Shown here: one piece after another, positions 1-7,753 of the stretch
How positions within the stretch are numbered: position 1 is the stretch's first letter
Layout of the letters: each line of letters opens with the position of its first letter
Virus record (IMG/VR): IMGVR_UViG_3300018065_001156
Span: 1-34,421 of that record
Length of the DNA stretch: 34,421 nt
DNA from: a virus
Direction: 5' to 3' (one strand)
Translations under genes and position numbers: made by a program
The notes under the pieces: generated by a model
The model's database searches: none
What the model saw: the letters and a program-made list of their open reading frames with translations, nothing else
Told to the model about the DNA's origin: nothing

Positions 1-1939
1 CCTCACTGATAACCACGGCGTCATTCGAGTTGGCGCCGTAGTACGGCATATAGGCTACACTGAGATTTTTGCCCAAGGCCAGAGTACCGTTCCGGGTAAA
101 GTTTGATTCCGCCAACTGTTGTCCCTTACGTACAGAATCACCTTTCTTCACTTTTACATCGTGATGAAGCATCGTCTTCGCAGCCAGTGGGAAGTTCTGC
201 TCATAAGGTATTTTCACATACGTCTTCGGCGCTGCGGTCTTCACTTTATCCGGCTTGAGATAAATGTAGTCTGCGTCCACCTTCGCAACAGTTCCACTGG
301 CCGGAGCACTAGGGTTAATAAGACCCGCCATATGGTGTTCGAAGGACTTACCGTCGGGGGCCTCCACCTGAACGAGGGGCGCTTCTCGGTCTACCAGGGA
401 CAACGCCTGCACCTGCATCTTAGAGCCCATCACGGTACGGTTGCCCTGCATGGACTCGATAAAAGGTACCAAATTGGTTGTTGGGCTGTACATAAACGAG
501 GGGTGTGGAATCTGGTACTGTACTCGCGATGCGGGGACCTGACGCAGAGAGCCGTCAACGAGAGCGTCCACGGTCCCAGACAACTTCTGACCCGGAAATG
601 CAACCACCGATTCCTTCATCTCGCCGGCACGAACAAACTTATTCCGGTTGGATTTAACATCCCGCACTGGGACATAAATGTTGCCCTTTTTATCCTTACG
701 AACTTCCAATGCGGCGCGGATATCGACACCCGCACGAAACGACTCAGGGGTCCTGAAGGGGTCCAGCGCACCTATCTGCGTTACGTGAACCTGTCGTGCC
801 TCCATGGGAATTGCGCGGTCCGTCTTTATTCCACCTTCCCCCAGAGAAGTCACACGCGTCGCGGAGTCCACGAGCTCCATAGGGTTCGTTTGGGTAGGAA
901 CTGCGACCAACTGGGACGTATTGATGAACTTGATGAGCCCTGCGGTGAAGGGGCCTGAAGGAAGCGCTTTACGGAGCGATGGCGTACCCTCCATCTTAAT
1001 GGCCGTCTTCCGAGCTATGTCCCGAGCATTCAACGTAATGACCTCTTTGAAAAAGTCATCAGCGGAATTGAGAGCCTTGAAGTCCAGGTTATCCCGGTCA
1101 TCGACAGCTTCCGGATTTTTAAAAATCTGCAGGACCTTCCCCGATGCGTCTAAAAGACTATCCGGAGTGACGTTGGCGTAGGGGCGCCCTAATGTGCGCT
1201 TATTCACTTCGGGGTCCATCTGTGCGCTTGTGTATCGACGGAAGACATCTGACACTTTTGCGTCCGTGGGGGCATCGGGTTTCTGGTAGTAGGTGGGAAC
1301 TACTTTCTTATAGAGCTTGTCTACTGTTCTGTCTGTTTTCGGAAGAAGCTTTTCGGCATTCTTATCCGCGAGCTTCTTGCCCCACACGCGTGATATTTTA
1401 TCATGACTCAGCCCGGCCTTTCTCAAAACAGGATAAAGCGGAATCTTGCTCGCACCGTACTCCATTTGAGGCTCGCCCTTGGCAGGGTCCATACTCACGT
1501 TGAAGTTCGTGCCGCCCTTCAGGTTGAAGCTGGCTTCGAGAATCCCGTTTGCGCGCTTGCGTGCATAGACACCAGGTTTCGGTCGGACTTGGTTTGCAAT
1601 AGAGTACTCATTACCCCCAACGATTACGGTATGTCGGGGTGTGTACCAGGGCACACGCGCCACGGTGAAGTTGGACACTTCGTCCAGAACCTTACCGTCC
1701 TTGTCTCGCATCCGGATGGTACCCTTTACAACCTCGGACAGCGTGTCTCCACGCAAAATGGCCGTCTTCTGGTCGTTCGACGAAAAATCTTTTTCCTGGA
1801 TTTTGAGGTTCTTCAGCTCCAACGTCTTGTTTCGGGAACTGATAGGGAAGGACTCTCCAAGACCTTCCAGCACCTTCTGTCGTATCATTTTTCGGCGCTC
1901 ATCGGCGCTCGTCATAATCGGGAATAGCTCTTCCGGCAT
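1..1939 (-). CDS. DNA-directed RNA polymerase beta subunit, phage-encoded (N-terminal part, cut by window edge)
   Basis: Reading the minus strand from an ATG at 1939 behind GGAGGG gives 646 residues that run off the left edge. The protein follows the bacterial beta subunit in order. It has an early VIVGGNEYSIANQ block with KPGVYAR (the G.EYV..Q..RSPGVYF region), then a rifampicin-region match at about residues 338-371 (FINTSQL, TNPMELV, TSLGEGG). A block corresponding to HYGRICPIETPEG.N.G follows (QIGALDPFRTPESFRAG), then NLVPFIESMQGNRTVMGSKMQ with REAPLV, and finally LALGKNLSVAYMP followed by NDAVVISE. This is the core of a multisubunit RNA polymerase. The catalytic centre and beta-prime lie outside the window, so whether this chain is split or fused to beta-prime is unknown. 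Together with the sigma-like gene at 10777-11796 it suggests phage-directed transcription. Confidence 0.93.
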   Translation of the reverse strand, partial: MPEELFPIMTSADERRKMIRQKVLEGLGESFPISSRNKTLELKNLKIQEKDFSSNDQKTAILRGDTLSEVVKGTIRMRDKDGKVLDEVSNFTVARVPWYTPRHTVIVGGNEYSIANQVRPKPGVYARKRANGILEASFNLKGGTNFNVSMDPAKGEPQMEYGASKIPLYPVLRKAGLSHDKISRVWGKKLADKNAEKLLPKTDRTVDKLYKKVVPTYYQKPDAPTDAKVSDVFRRYTSAQMDPEVNKRTLGRPYANVTPDSLLDASGKVLQIFKNPEAVDDRDNLDFKALNSADDFFKEVITLNARDIARKTAIKMEGTPSLRKALPSGPFTAGLIKFINTSQLVAVPTQTNPMELVDSATRVTSLGEGGIKTDRAIPMEARQVHVTQIGALDPFRTPESFRAGVDIRAALEVRKDKKGNIYVPVRDVKSNRNKFVRAGEMKESVVAFPGQKLSGTVDALVDGSLRQVPASRVQYQIPHPSFMYSPTTNLVPFIESMQGNRTVMGSKMQVQALSLVDREAPLVQVEAPDGKSFEHHMAGLINPSAPASGTVAKVDADYIYLKPDKVKTAAPKTYVKIPYEQNFPLAAKTMLHHDVKVKKGDSVRKGQQLAESNFTRNGTLALGKNLSVAYMPYYGANSNDAVVISE

Positions 1940-1964
1940 CTTAATACCCTCCAGCCATGTCTCA

Positions 1965-1994
1965 AGTATACGTTAGGACTATACAATATGTAAG
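1965..1994 (-). promoter_or_regulatory. candidate promoter of the RNA polymerase beta gene
   Basis: On the minus strand CTTACA (1994-1989, 4 of 6 to TTGACA) and TATACT (1970-1965, 5 of 6 to TATAAT) are separated by 18 nt. Transcription would start about 20 nt before the ATG at 1939 and include its GGAGGG site. The match is modest, and a phage RNA polymerase may use a different consensus. Confidence 0.35.
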
Positions 1995-2005
1995 GACTCT
2001 CTTGG

Positions 2006-2044
2006 TATAAGAATGTGGAGAATGTGGGTTTTTCATCATTCTTA
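2006..2044. repeat. tandem 9-mer and overlapping inverted repeat in the beta upstream gap
   Basis: AGAATGTGG occurs twice back to back (2010-2018, 2019-2027). The first copy overlaps the left arm of a perfect 8-bp inverted repeat, TAAGAATG (2008-2015) and CATTCTTA (2037-2044). A TATAAG box (2006-2011) overlaps the left arm. The arrangement looks like an operator or a 5'-leader hairpin between the 179-codon gene and beta; no binding protein can be named. Confidence 0.45.
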
Positions 2045-2064
2045 CAACACCGAGAGGAGGTACT

Positions 2065-2124
2065 ATGCGGATACGAAATTTAGGGTTGTTCAAGCCGGGC
2101 AAGGTACGGTGCGGTAGGAGATGA
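2065..2124 (+). CDS. possible 19-residue micro-ORF ahead of a terminator
   Basis: ATG at 2065 follows a near-perfect Shine-Dalgarno sequence, AGAGGAGG (2053-2060), with a 4-nt gap. The frame encodes MRIRNLGLFKPGKVRCGRR and stops at 2122-2124, eight bases before a strong terminator hairpin. It lies on the plus strand, opposite its neighbours, in the 217-bp gap between two minus-strand genes. The strong site and the terminator argue for a short independent transcript; the small size and basic composition leave open that the ORF is fortuitous and the product is an RNA. Confidence 0.3.
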   Translation: MRIRNLGLFKPGKVRCGRR

Positions 2125-2131
2125 CCCGCCC

Positions 2132-2166
2132 AGCCTCCTCTCTTTTCGAGGGGAGGCTATTTTTTT
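2132..2166 (+). terminator. rho-independent terminator
   Basis: An 11-bp stem (2132-2142 with 2148-2158, one G-T pair) around a short TTTTC loop is followed on the plus strand by ATTTTTTT (2159-2166). The plus strand has the T tract and the minus strand does not, so it ends a plus-strand transcript, probably the short unit at about 2006-2124. It also contains the stop codon of the minus-strand gene ending at 2157. Confidence 0.75.
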
Positions 2167-2696
2167 CCAGCCATAAACCCGGCGACATCAGGCGGATAGA
2201 CCCGATTTTTCTTTCGCTCTTCCATCTCTTTTTCAATCTTCTTTTTCTGTTCCGGGTCCGGCTCCATCCATTCGACGTGAACACAGCGCGTACCGTTCGG
2301 AAGATTGAACGGCTCTTTGGCGGTTAAAACAGCATTCCCTTTGAGTCCCCGGTCAATAATCTCTTTGTACGCTACTTTCTGTGTGTGCGGGCAGGAGTAA
2401 TCGCTTTGCTCGGGTAGTGTAACCGTGCCTTGGTCGATGGCCGTGATGCACCGCTTACACTTCTCCCACGGACGCCACAGAACGAAAACCTTCGTGAACG
2501 ACAGGTAGTGCATTTGCAACGCCGGTTTGTCGTCCGGAACGTCCGTCTCTATGTACGGGCTGTCGGCATTCTTGGGGGGCTTAAAAACTGGCGCAAGCTC
2601 TACTACATTACTTGGGGCGCCTTCCTTAGTATCAGGAAGTGTGCGGGCTTTCTGTGCCAGCTCGGAATAGTTAAATCCGGATTGGTCACCTTTCAT
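2157..2696 (-). CDS. hypothetical protein with Cys pair, downstream of portal
   Basis: A 179-residue protein whose ATG lies just past the portal stop codon and uses the GGGAG at the end of the portal gene as ribosome binding site, so the two are co-translated. Features seen are a central KCKRC pair with a further SCPH, which could bind a metal, a hydrophobic/aromatic stretch (VFVLWRPW), and a charged Lys/Glu helix near the C-terminus (about residues 148-166). I do not recognise a family. Position directly after the portal suggests a virion or head-assembly role, but this is inference from context only. Confidence 0.75.
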   Translation of the reverse strand: MKGDQSGFNYSELAQKARTLPDTKEGAPSNVVELAPVFKPPKNADSPYIETDVPDDKPALQMHYLSFTKVFVLWRPWEKCKRCITAIDQGTVTLPEQSDYSCPHTQKVAYKEIIDRGLKGNAVLTAKEPFNLPNGTRCVHVEWMEPDPEQKKKIEKEMEERKKNRVYPPDVAGFMAGKK

Positions 2697-2697
2697 A

Positions 2698-4455
2698 CTA
2701 CGCTCCCATCTGGCCCATCTGGCTCTTAGCCTGCTGGGTCATGGTTGTTTGTTGTTGCTCAAGACGCTGAATAACAACCGAGTACATCACCATATCTTCC
2801 ATCTGGAGCTGATGTAGTTGGCTCTTCCGAGTGCCTTCATCGAGGGAAAGCAACTGTGCTACAATCTGGTCAGCTTCTGCGATAACCTGCTGTTGATTGT
2901 AGCCCTGTGCACCACCTCGCTGAGCTTCCATTTGCACCTGGCGAGCCATGCTGTTCTGGATATCGTTGATTTCCTGCTCCAGCGTCTGCTGGTCCCGTAC
3001 ACGGTCCAGCGTTTCCTGCTTGATTTTGTCCTTCTCTTTGTTGAGGTCTATCTCGTACATCTCCGCCATCGTGCTGTCCGAAATTACCTGCGGGCCTCCC
3101 CCCTGCTGACCTGCCATCCACATATTGAAAATGACCTGCTTGGTCATCTGGTCATCAATCATGCGGAACTTGGTCATTCCAACGGGGATGGTGTCCCATC
3201 CGAGGAATTTGGCACATCGGTCATCAACCCACTGCAACAAGTCCAAGAGGTCATTGATGTGTGTTTCCAGTTGATTCTCGATGAGCCGCAGGGTGGCTTC
3301 CATGCCCTTTCCGGTGAGTCCACCGTAAATGAACTCGATGGGTACACCCAGAGCAGACACGATATTCTTTTCCGCCTCCTGCACCTCGCCCAGCGTGAGA
3401 AGCGCGCGGCCCTGGCCGCCGACTTGAGTCATGCCCATAGGAATAGGGGCAAACATGATATGCAGGGGGTCAAGCCGCCACTGCTTCATATTGTACTGGA
3501 CGCTTTCCTGCCACTTCTGGAGGCTTATCTGTACCGTCGGGTCGGCCTGCGCCGACGCCTGGGCTGGATGAATAACTCTGAAAGGCGTCAGATGGTCCAG
3601 CGCGATAGCCTCGTTGGCTTTACGCAGAATCGCCGTGTAGTGGAATAGCTGCAAGACAGACAGTAACGGCGGGAGGCCCCACTGAGGATTGATTCCTGCC
3701 GGTCCAGACATCTTCATGTGGAAGATGGCGTTGTCCGTAAACCGGAATTTTTTGTTGGCCTTCACCGCTTTCAGGAACCCTAACGGCAATGTGTCAATCA
3801 GGCTCTTGTGTCCGGCGTTAATGCGCTGAATCAAGGACGGTGGAATCGTGAAGTAGTACGTTGACTCCCCCGTAATGTCGTTGTGGTCGATATCAATCAT
3901 CTTGGGGTCCCAGCGGATGAAGTTGACTTTCCGACTCAACATGACTTTACGGTCTATAATCGCCTCTTCGCCGACGTTAACCTGGGCATGACAGTTCTCG
4001 CACTTGTACGAAAAACGCAACGCCCGCATATTAACGGAGTAATCCAGATTCTTAATATTCGTCTGTGTTTTGCACTTAGGACATTTCAAATAGCGGATGA
4101 AAGGTTGGTACATGGATAAAAGAGCGTTTCCATAAACGTACTTATCGAGGGTAGCCATGATAAGTAGTTCCCGCGCTTTCAGGACTTTTTCCAAAAGGTA
4201 CTGGTGTTTATTTTTCAGCGATTCATTTGTGGTATCGTAGGTAAGGGTGGTGATAGGGTATTCACCGAATTTTCGTAGCGCTGAAAAGATGTGCGGGCTG
4301 TTGTAGAAGATGAACTCACACCACTTGAAGAGCTCTTTGAGTCTACGGGGAGTAAAGACCTGTGTGTAGTTGTAGTAGGGATTAGGATGCGATTGGACAT
4401 TTCTCCGCTGAACCATCGTAGACGGGTCAATTATCCCGTAAGTGTTCGTACTCAT
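2698..4455 (-). CDS. portal protein with inserted zinc ribbon
   Basis: 585 residues, in the size range of phage portals, the dodecameric ring at the head vertex through which DNA is packaged. Portal-like traits: an early segment rich in helices and aromatics, a ALDHLTPFRVIHP segment, GLTGKGMEATLR followed by a long amphipathic helix (ENQLETHINDLLDLLQWV), and a Gln/Met-rich helical C-terminus ending QMGQMGA, as in many myovirus-type portals. Unusually, a zinc ribbon (C125-x2-C128 and C152-x2-C155) is inserted in the N-terminal third. It is the first gene of a minus-strand unit divergent from the helicase, with GGAG before the ATG. The call rests on overall pattern and context, not on a single catalytic motif. 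Confidence 0.8.
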   Translation of the reverse strand: MSTNTYGIIDPSTMVQRRNVQSHPNPYYNYTQVFTPRRLKELFKWCEFIFYNSPHIFSALRKFGEYPITTLTYDTTNESLKNKHQYLLEKVLKARELLIMATLDKYVYGNALLSMYQPFIRYLKCPKCKTQTNIKNLDYSVNMRALRFSYKCENCHAQVNVGEEAIIDRKVMLSRKVNFIRWDPKMIDIDHNDITGESTYYFTIPPSLIQRINAGHKSLIDTLPLGFLKAVKANKKFRFTDNAIFHMKMSGPAGINPQWGLPPLLSVLQLFHYTAILRKANEAIALDHLTPFRVIHPAQASAQADPTVQISLQKWQESVQYNMKQWRLDPLHIMFAPIPMGMTQVGGQGRALLTLGEVQEAEKNIVSALGVPIEFIYGGLTGKGMEATLRLIENQLETHINDLLDLLQWVDDRCAKFLGWDTIPVGMTKFRMIDDQMTKQVIFNMWMAGQQGGGPQVISDSTMAEMYEIDLNKEKDKIKQETLDRVRDQQTLEQEINDIQNSMARQVQMEAQRGGAQGYNQQQVIAEADQIVAQLLSLDEGTRKSQLHQLQMEDMVMYSVVIQRLEQQQTTMTQQAKSQMGQMGA

Positions 4456-4509
4456 CAGTTACTCCTTAACCGTTCGGTCCAACCAAAATAATAGTACAGG
4501 AGGGATAAC
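4456..4509. promoter_or_regulatory. 54-bp divergent promoter region, portal / helicase
   Basis: The gap holds both ribosome binding sites (AAGGAG on the minus strand, AGGAGGG on the plus strand). On the plus strand TAATAG (4489-4494) sits 15 nt before the helicase ATG as a possible -10-like box; no convincing -35 box is visible. Both units must start within or very near this stretch. Confidence 0.35.
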
Positions 4510-6528
4510 ATGGAAATTGAATTCGCTAAAATAAATGGAACTCCTGTGCTTACCGTTGCTGGTACCTGGTCTCAAGGGTCGCGTGTTTACGGAGCTACTT
4601 TACAGAAAAAACAGAACCGTTGGGTTTTTCCCGCGTTCCCTCCCTTCGTTCAAAACGTACTACATGACCTACCAAAAGTCTATAAACACGCCACATTAAC
4701 TGATGAGGTCACGAACTGGCTGAAATCCCAGAAGACACAAGACGAGTGGTTGCAGCATATGCGGGAAAAAACGCTGCCGTTAAAGAGCTACGACCATCAG
4801 CTCGTCGGTACCGCTGAGCTACTTTACAATTATCGGTGGATACTCCAGTGGGACACGGGAACAGGTAAAACCAAACCCGTAATAGACGCAGCGCAGCAAT
4901 TACATTGTAAAATGCTTGTGCTGTGTCCATTGGTGGCCTTAGACAACTGGGTAGACGAGTGTGAGTGGTACACAGACAAAACACTCAAAGCGGTGGCGCT
5001 AAAAGGATACAGCAGGGAACGAAAGCTACGGCGAATAAGCGAGGCGCTCGAAGCCGACGTAATGGTCGTTACTTTTGATTTTGCTAAGCGTCACGGTATT
5101 CCAAAATTACACCAGAAAACACGTTCCGTATTCAAGGCGGCGACACACCGCGTACCGCATCAGGGAGTGCTACGCATTTTAAAACGCATTAACGACTCGG
5201 AGGTCCAATCCCGATTAGCTGCGGATTGGGTGGGTGGACGCAAACCTGCCGACATCAACAAGGAGGTCTCAGAACGTATACATAATAAACCCCAATGGCT
5301 TATCGATTTTCCCTACGACACCATCACGGCCGATGAATCACACAGACTAAAAAATCGAAAGAGTCAGAGAACGAAAATATGCCTGGAGTTGTCCAAGCCT
5401 GCTACACGAAGGTATTTGCTTACCGCGACGTTATCGCAAGGCAATCCTTGGGATTTGTATCCGCAAGGACGCTTCCTCGCACCCTATTTCATGCCAGAGG
5501 ACAGCCGAACATTCGGACAAGAGTACATCGTTACAGCGCGGGGAAATCCACACCTGGTTGTGGGGTACAAGAAAATCCATATCCTGAATGCGCGCATCGC
5601 CAGTGTTTCCAGTGAGAAGAAGCTGGATGACTGCGTGGACATCCCCCCCAGGCGTTTTGAACCTATCCATTTTCCACTGACAAACTCCCAACGCAAGGAC
5701 TACAATTACATTGTAAATCAATGGGCAATAGAGCGGCCCAATGAGGACCCCCTAGAACTAGCCAACGGTGCTGTGCGACTCATGAAGCTGCTGCAACTAT
5801 GTAGTGGATTTGTCTACGTTCCAGAGAATGACGATATCTGCGACACATGCGACCACGTGTACACATGCGTCTCCGAGGGAGTCACTCCCGGGACTAAGAA
5901 ATGCACTAACCCCGCAGCTAAAAACATGGTGACACGGAAGGCGCTCACGTACGCTGACAACCCAAAGTTGAAGTACCTGGAGGATAAGGTGGAAGACATC
6001 GTACAGTCCGACAAGGTTATTATCTGGGCTGTTTTCGAAGAGGAGCTCGACGTTATCGAAAAAATGCTGAAACGACGTGGTTGGGGCTATGTGCGCGTTG
6101 ACGGCAAGACGACCAAGAATATCCGAGCGCTGGCCAAACAATTTAATACAGACGCATCCTGCGCGGTCTACCTGGCACAGATAAGCACCGGCATCACTAT
6201 TACGCTAAATGCTGCAAAGTACGCAATCTACTACAGTCGTAGCTGGTCTCTGGATGACCGTATTCAATCCCTAGGACGTAATCGCCGTATCGGGCAGGAC
6301 AAGAAAACAGTCGTTTACGACCTTTGTGCGGAAAAAACGCTTGAGGTGCAGCAATTAAACGCGCTACAAAACAAGGACGACATCGCGAAACTCTTAACGC
6401 GACGTATCCGATGTACGCTGTGTGCGAAATATTCTGATTGTCGCGGTAATAATATAGAGCCCTGGGCTCCAAAGTGCGTACTCAGTACCGAAGCGGAACG
6501 CACCGTTGCGCGTGCTGAAATGATATAG
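4510..6528 (+). CDS. SNF2/RapA-type superfamily 2 helicase
   Basis: 672 residues with the full SF2 helicase order. Motif I is DTGTGKT (115-121), and motif Ia follows with LVLCPLVALDNW. Motif II is DESH (about 275-278), followed by LKN, which is typical of SNF2 proteins. Motif III is LTATLSQG (about 304). In the second RecA-like domain VRVDGKTT is followed by ISTGITITLNAA and a motif VI QSLGRNRRIGQ (about 587-597). Two Cys clusters are added: C-x2-C-x6-C with a later C at about 444-465 inside the second half, and C-x2-C-x5-C-x11-C at the C-terminus (from about 635). An ATP-driven DNA translocase for replication, recombination or transcription remodelling is expected. First gene of a plus-strand operon; ATG follows AGGAGGG. 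Confidence 0.92.
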   Translation: MEIEFAKINGTPVLTVAGTWSQGSRVYGATLQKKQNRWVFPAFPPFVQNVLHDLPKVYKHATLTDEVTNWLKSQKTQDEWLQHMREKTLPLKSYDHQLVGTAELLYNYRWILQWDTGTGKTKPVIDAAQQLHCKMLVLCPLVALDNWVDECEWYTDKTLKAVALKGYSRERKLRRISEALEADVMVVTFDFAKRHGIPKLHQKTRSVFKAATHRVPHQGVLRILKRINDSEVQSRLAADWVGGRKPADINKEVSERIHNKPQWLIDFPYDTITADESHRLKNRKSQRTKICLELSKPATRRYLLTATLSQGNPWDLYPQGRFLAPYFMPEDSRTFGQEYIVTARGNPHLVVGYKKIHILNARIASVSSEKKLDDCVDIPPRRFEPIHFPLTNSQRKDYNYIVNQWAIERPNEDPLELANGAVRLMKLLQLCSGFVYVPENDDICDTCDHVYTCVSEGVTPGTKKCTNPAAKNMVTRKALTYADNPKLKYLEDKVEDIVQSDKVIIWAVFEEELDVIEKMLKRRGWGYVRVDGKTTKNIRALAKQFNTDASCAVYLAQISTGITITLNAAKYAIYYSRSWSLDDRIQSLGRNRRIGQDKKTVVYDLCAEKTLEVQQLNALQNKDDIAKLLTRRIRCTLCAKYSDCRGNNIEPWAPKCVLSTEAERTVARAEMI

Positions 6529-6537
6529 GAGGACCTG

Positions 6538-6909
6538 ATGAAAGTAACCCTAGAAAGAGCTGATTTGATACGTATCCTAAGCAGCGCCTTAGGCTATCGA
6601 ATCGAAGACGCCGACGTGGAGGTTTGTGCTGAACCGTTTGAAGTACATATCCAACAAGTAAACGTTAACGAGTTGGCGAAGCAGCAAACGGCGCCAGAGC
6701 CGTCCGAAGAGGATGCCCCGGTTATTGAAACACCGTCCTCAAAAGGCGACGACCCGGAGAGCACTGTGCTCACCATGACGGACATTCTGAAACAAAACGA
6801 GGCGATGGGTGGCGCAGCTGCTCCTCGCCCTCTTGGACCCCAAGAGACGGACGAGCCGCCACCGATTACAGAGGAAGAGATGACGGCGGCAAGGAGGTAC
6901 CGTGACTAA
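6538..6909 (+). CDS. small acidic hypothetical protein
   Basis: 123 residues, unrecognised. The N-terminal 45 residues look folded (MKVTLERADLIRILSSALG), the rest is Glu/Pro-rich and probably disordered. The ribosome binding site AGGAGG overlaps the helicase stop codon, and the 3' end overlaps the next gene by 8 bp, so it is a tightly coupled operon member between a helicase and a RecB-like nuclease. An adaptor role is possible but unsupported. Confidence 0.75.
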   Translation: MKVTLERADLIRILSSALGYRIEDADVEVCAEPFEVHIQQVNVNELAKQQTAPEPSEEDAPVIETPSSKGDDPESTVLTMTDILKQNEAMGGAAAPRPLGPQETDEPPPITEEEMTAARRYRD

Positions 6910-7753
6910 AAAGAAGAGCGATAGACCCACATTTACGTACCCGGATAACTTCTTCGACGATGGCATCCCCAAGGGGGTGCTGTCTATCTCGGGATTTAAC
7001 ACGATGCGGAGGTGCCCTAAACAGTTCGATTACGCTTATGTATTAGGTGTGATTAACCCGCCGGGAATCGCCATGACCAAAGGTAAGGCTGTACACAAGG
7101 GCGCGGAGGTGGTGCACAAACACACTATCGAGCATGGCACCCCCCTGGCCTTAGAGTCGGCACTCCAGGAAGTGTCAGATAAATTCGACAATGACAAAGA
7201 GGACGTCGAAGATTGGGAGGACAAAAAGGCGGGACGTGTAAAAGACGAGACGTTGGCTCATTTCCGCGAGTACTACCGACAGGCAGTTCCCCTTATCAAA
7301 CCGGTAGCTGCAGAGAAAACTTTTGCGAAAAAGTTCGGAACGGTTCCGATGCGCGGGGTTATTGACTTAATCGACCAGGTCCCCGGAGATTACACCGTAG
7401 ACGATGACCCGGAAGAGCCGCCACCGCTGGTTGAAGTCGTGTCCGACCTGAAGCTCACAGGAAAGAATTGGAGTGACCAACGCGTTAACGAAGACCCGCA
7501 ACTCACAGCGTACTCTATGGTTGAAGATGTTGACCGTGTGCGTGTCGATATTTTGCTTGACCAGAAAAAGGGAACGTTTTACAAACCAAGGAGAGCATTA
7601 AGAGACGTTTACATAAAAAAGCGTTTGATAGAGGACCTGGAATCCGTGGTTTATCAAATAAAACAAGGAATATTTCCCCGCTGTGACCCCACAGCCTGGA
7701 ACTGTTCCCCTAAATGGTGTGGTTACTACACCAGATGTATGGGGCCCAAATGA
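6902..7753 (+). CDS. RecB/Cas4-like PD-(D/E)XK exonuclease (first copy)
   Basis: 283 residues starting with GTG, chosen because AAGGAGGT lies at ideal spacing. The PD-(D/E)XK pattern of the RecB/Cas4/AddB family is present: H65 in KAVHKG, D155 in GVIDLID, and the D-x-K motif as D182/K184 in VVSDLKL, followed by QLTAY (Q200). C38 in the early MRRCPKQF and a C-terminal group (C261, C268, C273, C279) match the split four-Cys arrangement that holds an iron-sulfur cluster in Cas4 and AddB relatives. Likely a DNA exonuclease for end processing or replication/recombination; it follows a helicase, as RecB-family nucleases often do. It ends with an ATGA overlap with the endolysin gene. Confidence 0.88.
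   Translation: MTKKKSDRPTFTYPDNFFDDGIPKGVLSISGFNTMRRCPKQFDYAYVLGVINPPGIAMTKGKAVHKGAEVVHKHTIEHGTPLALESALQEVSDKFDNDKEDVEDWEDKKAGRVKDETLAHFREYYRQAVPLIKPVAAEKTFAKKFGTVPMRGVIDLIDQVPGDYTVDDDPEEPPPLVEVVSDLKLTGKNWSDQRVNEDPQLTAYSMVEDVDRVRVDILLDQKKGTFYKPRRALRDVYIKKRLIEDLESVVYQIKQGIFPRCDPTAWNCSPKWCGYYTRCMGPK

Noticed and set aside
119-1976. Long open frames on the plus strand over 119-1976
   Set aside because: They are antisense to the RNA polymerase beta gene, whose conserved blocks are clear on the minus strand; products are Arg/Leu/His-rich with no motif.
1940-2156. tRNA gene in the beta upstream gap
   Set aside because: No acceptor-stem pairing with a T-loop GGTTCRA box could be found here or in the other gaps.
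2090-2284. Minus-strand frame over the beta upstream gap
   Set aside because: It overlaps the end of the 2157-2696 gene in another frame, crosses the terminator, and has no ribosome binding site.
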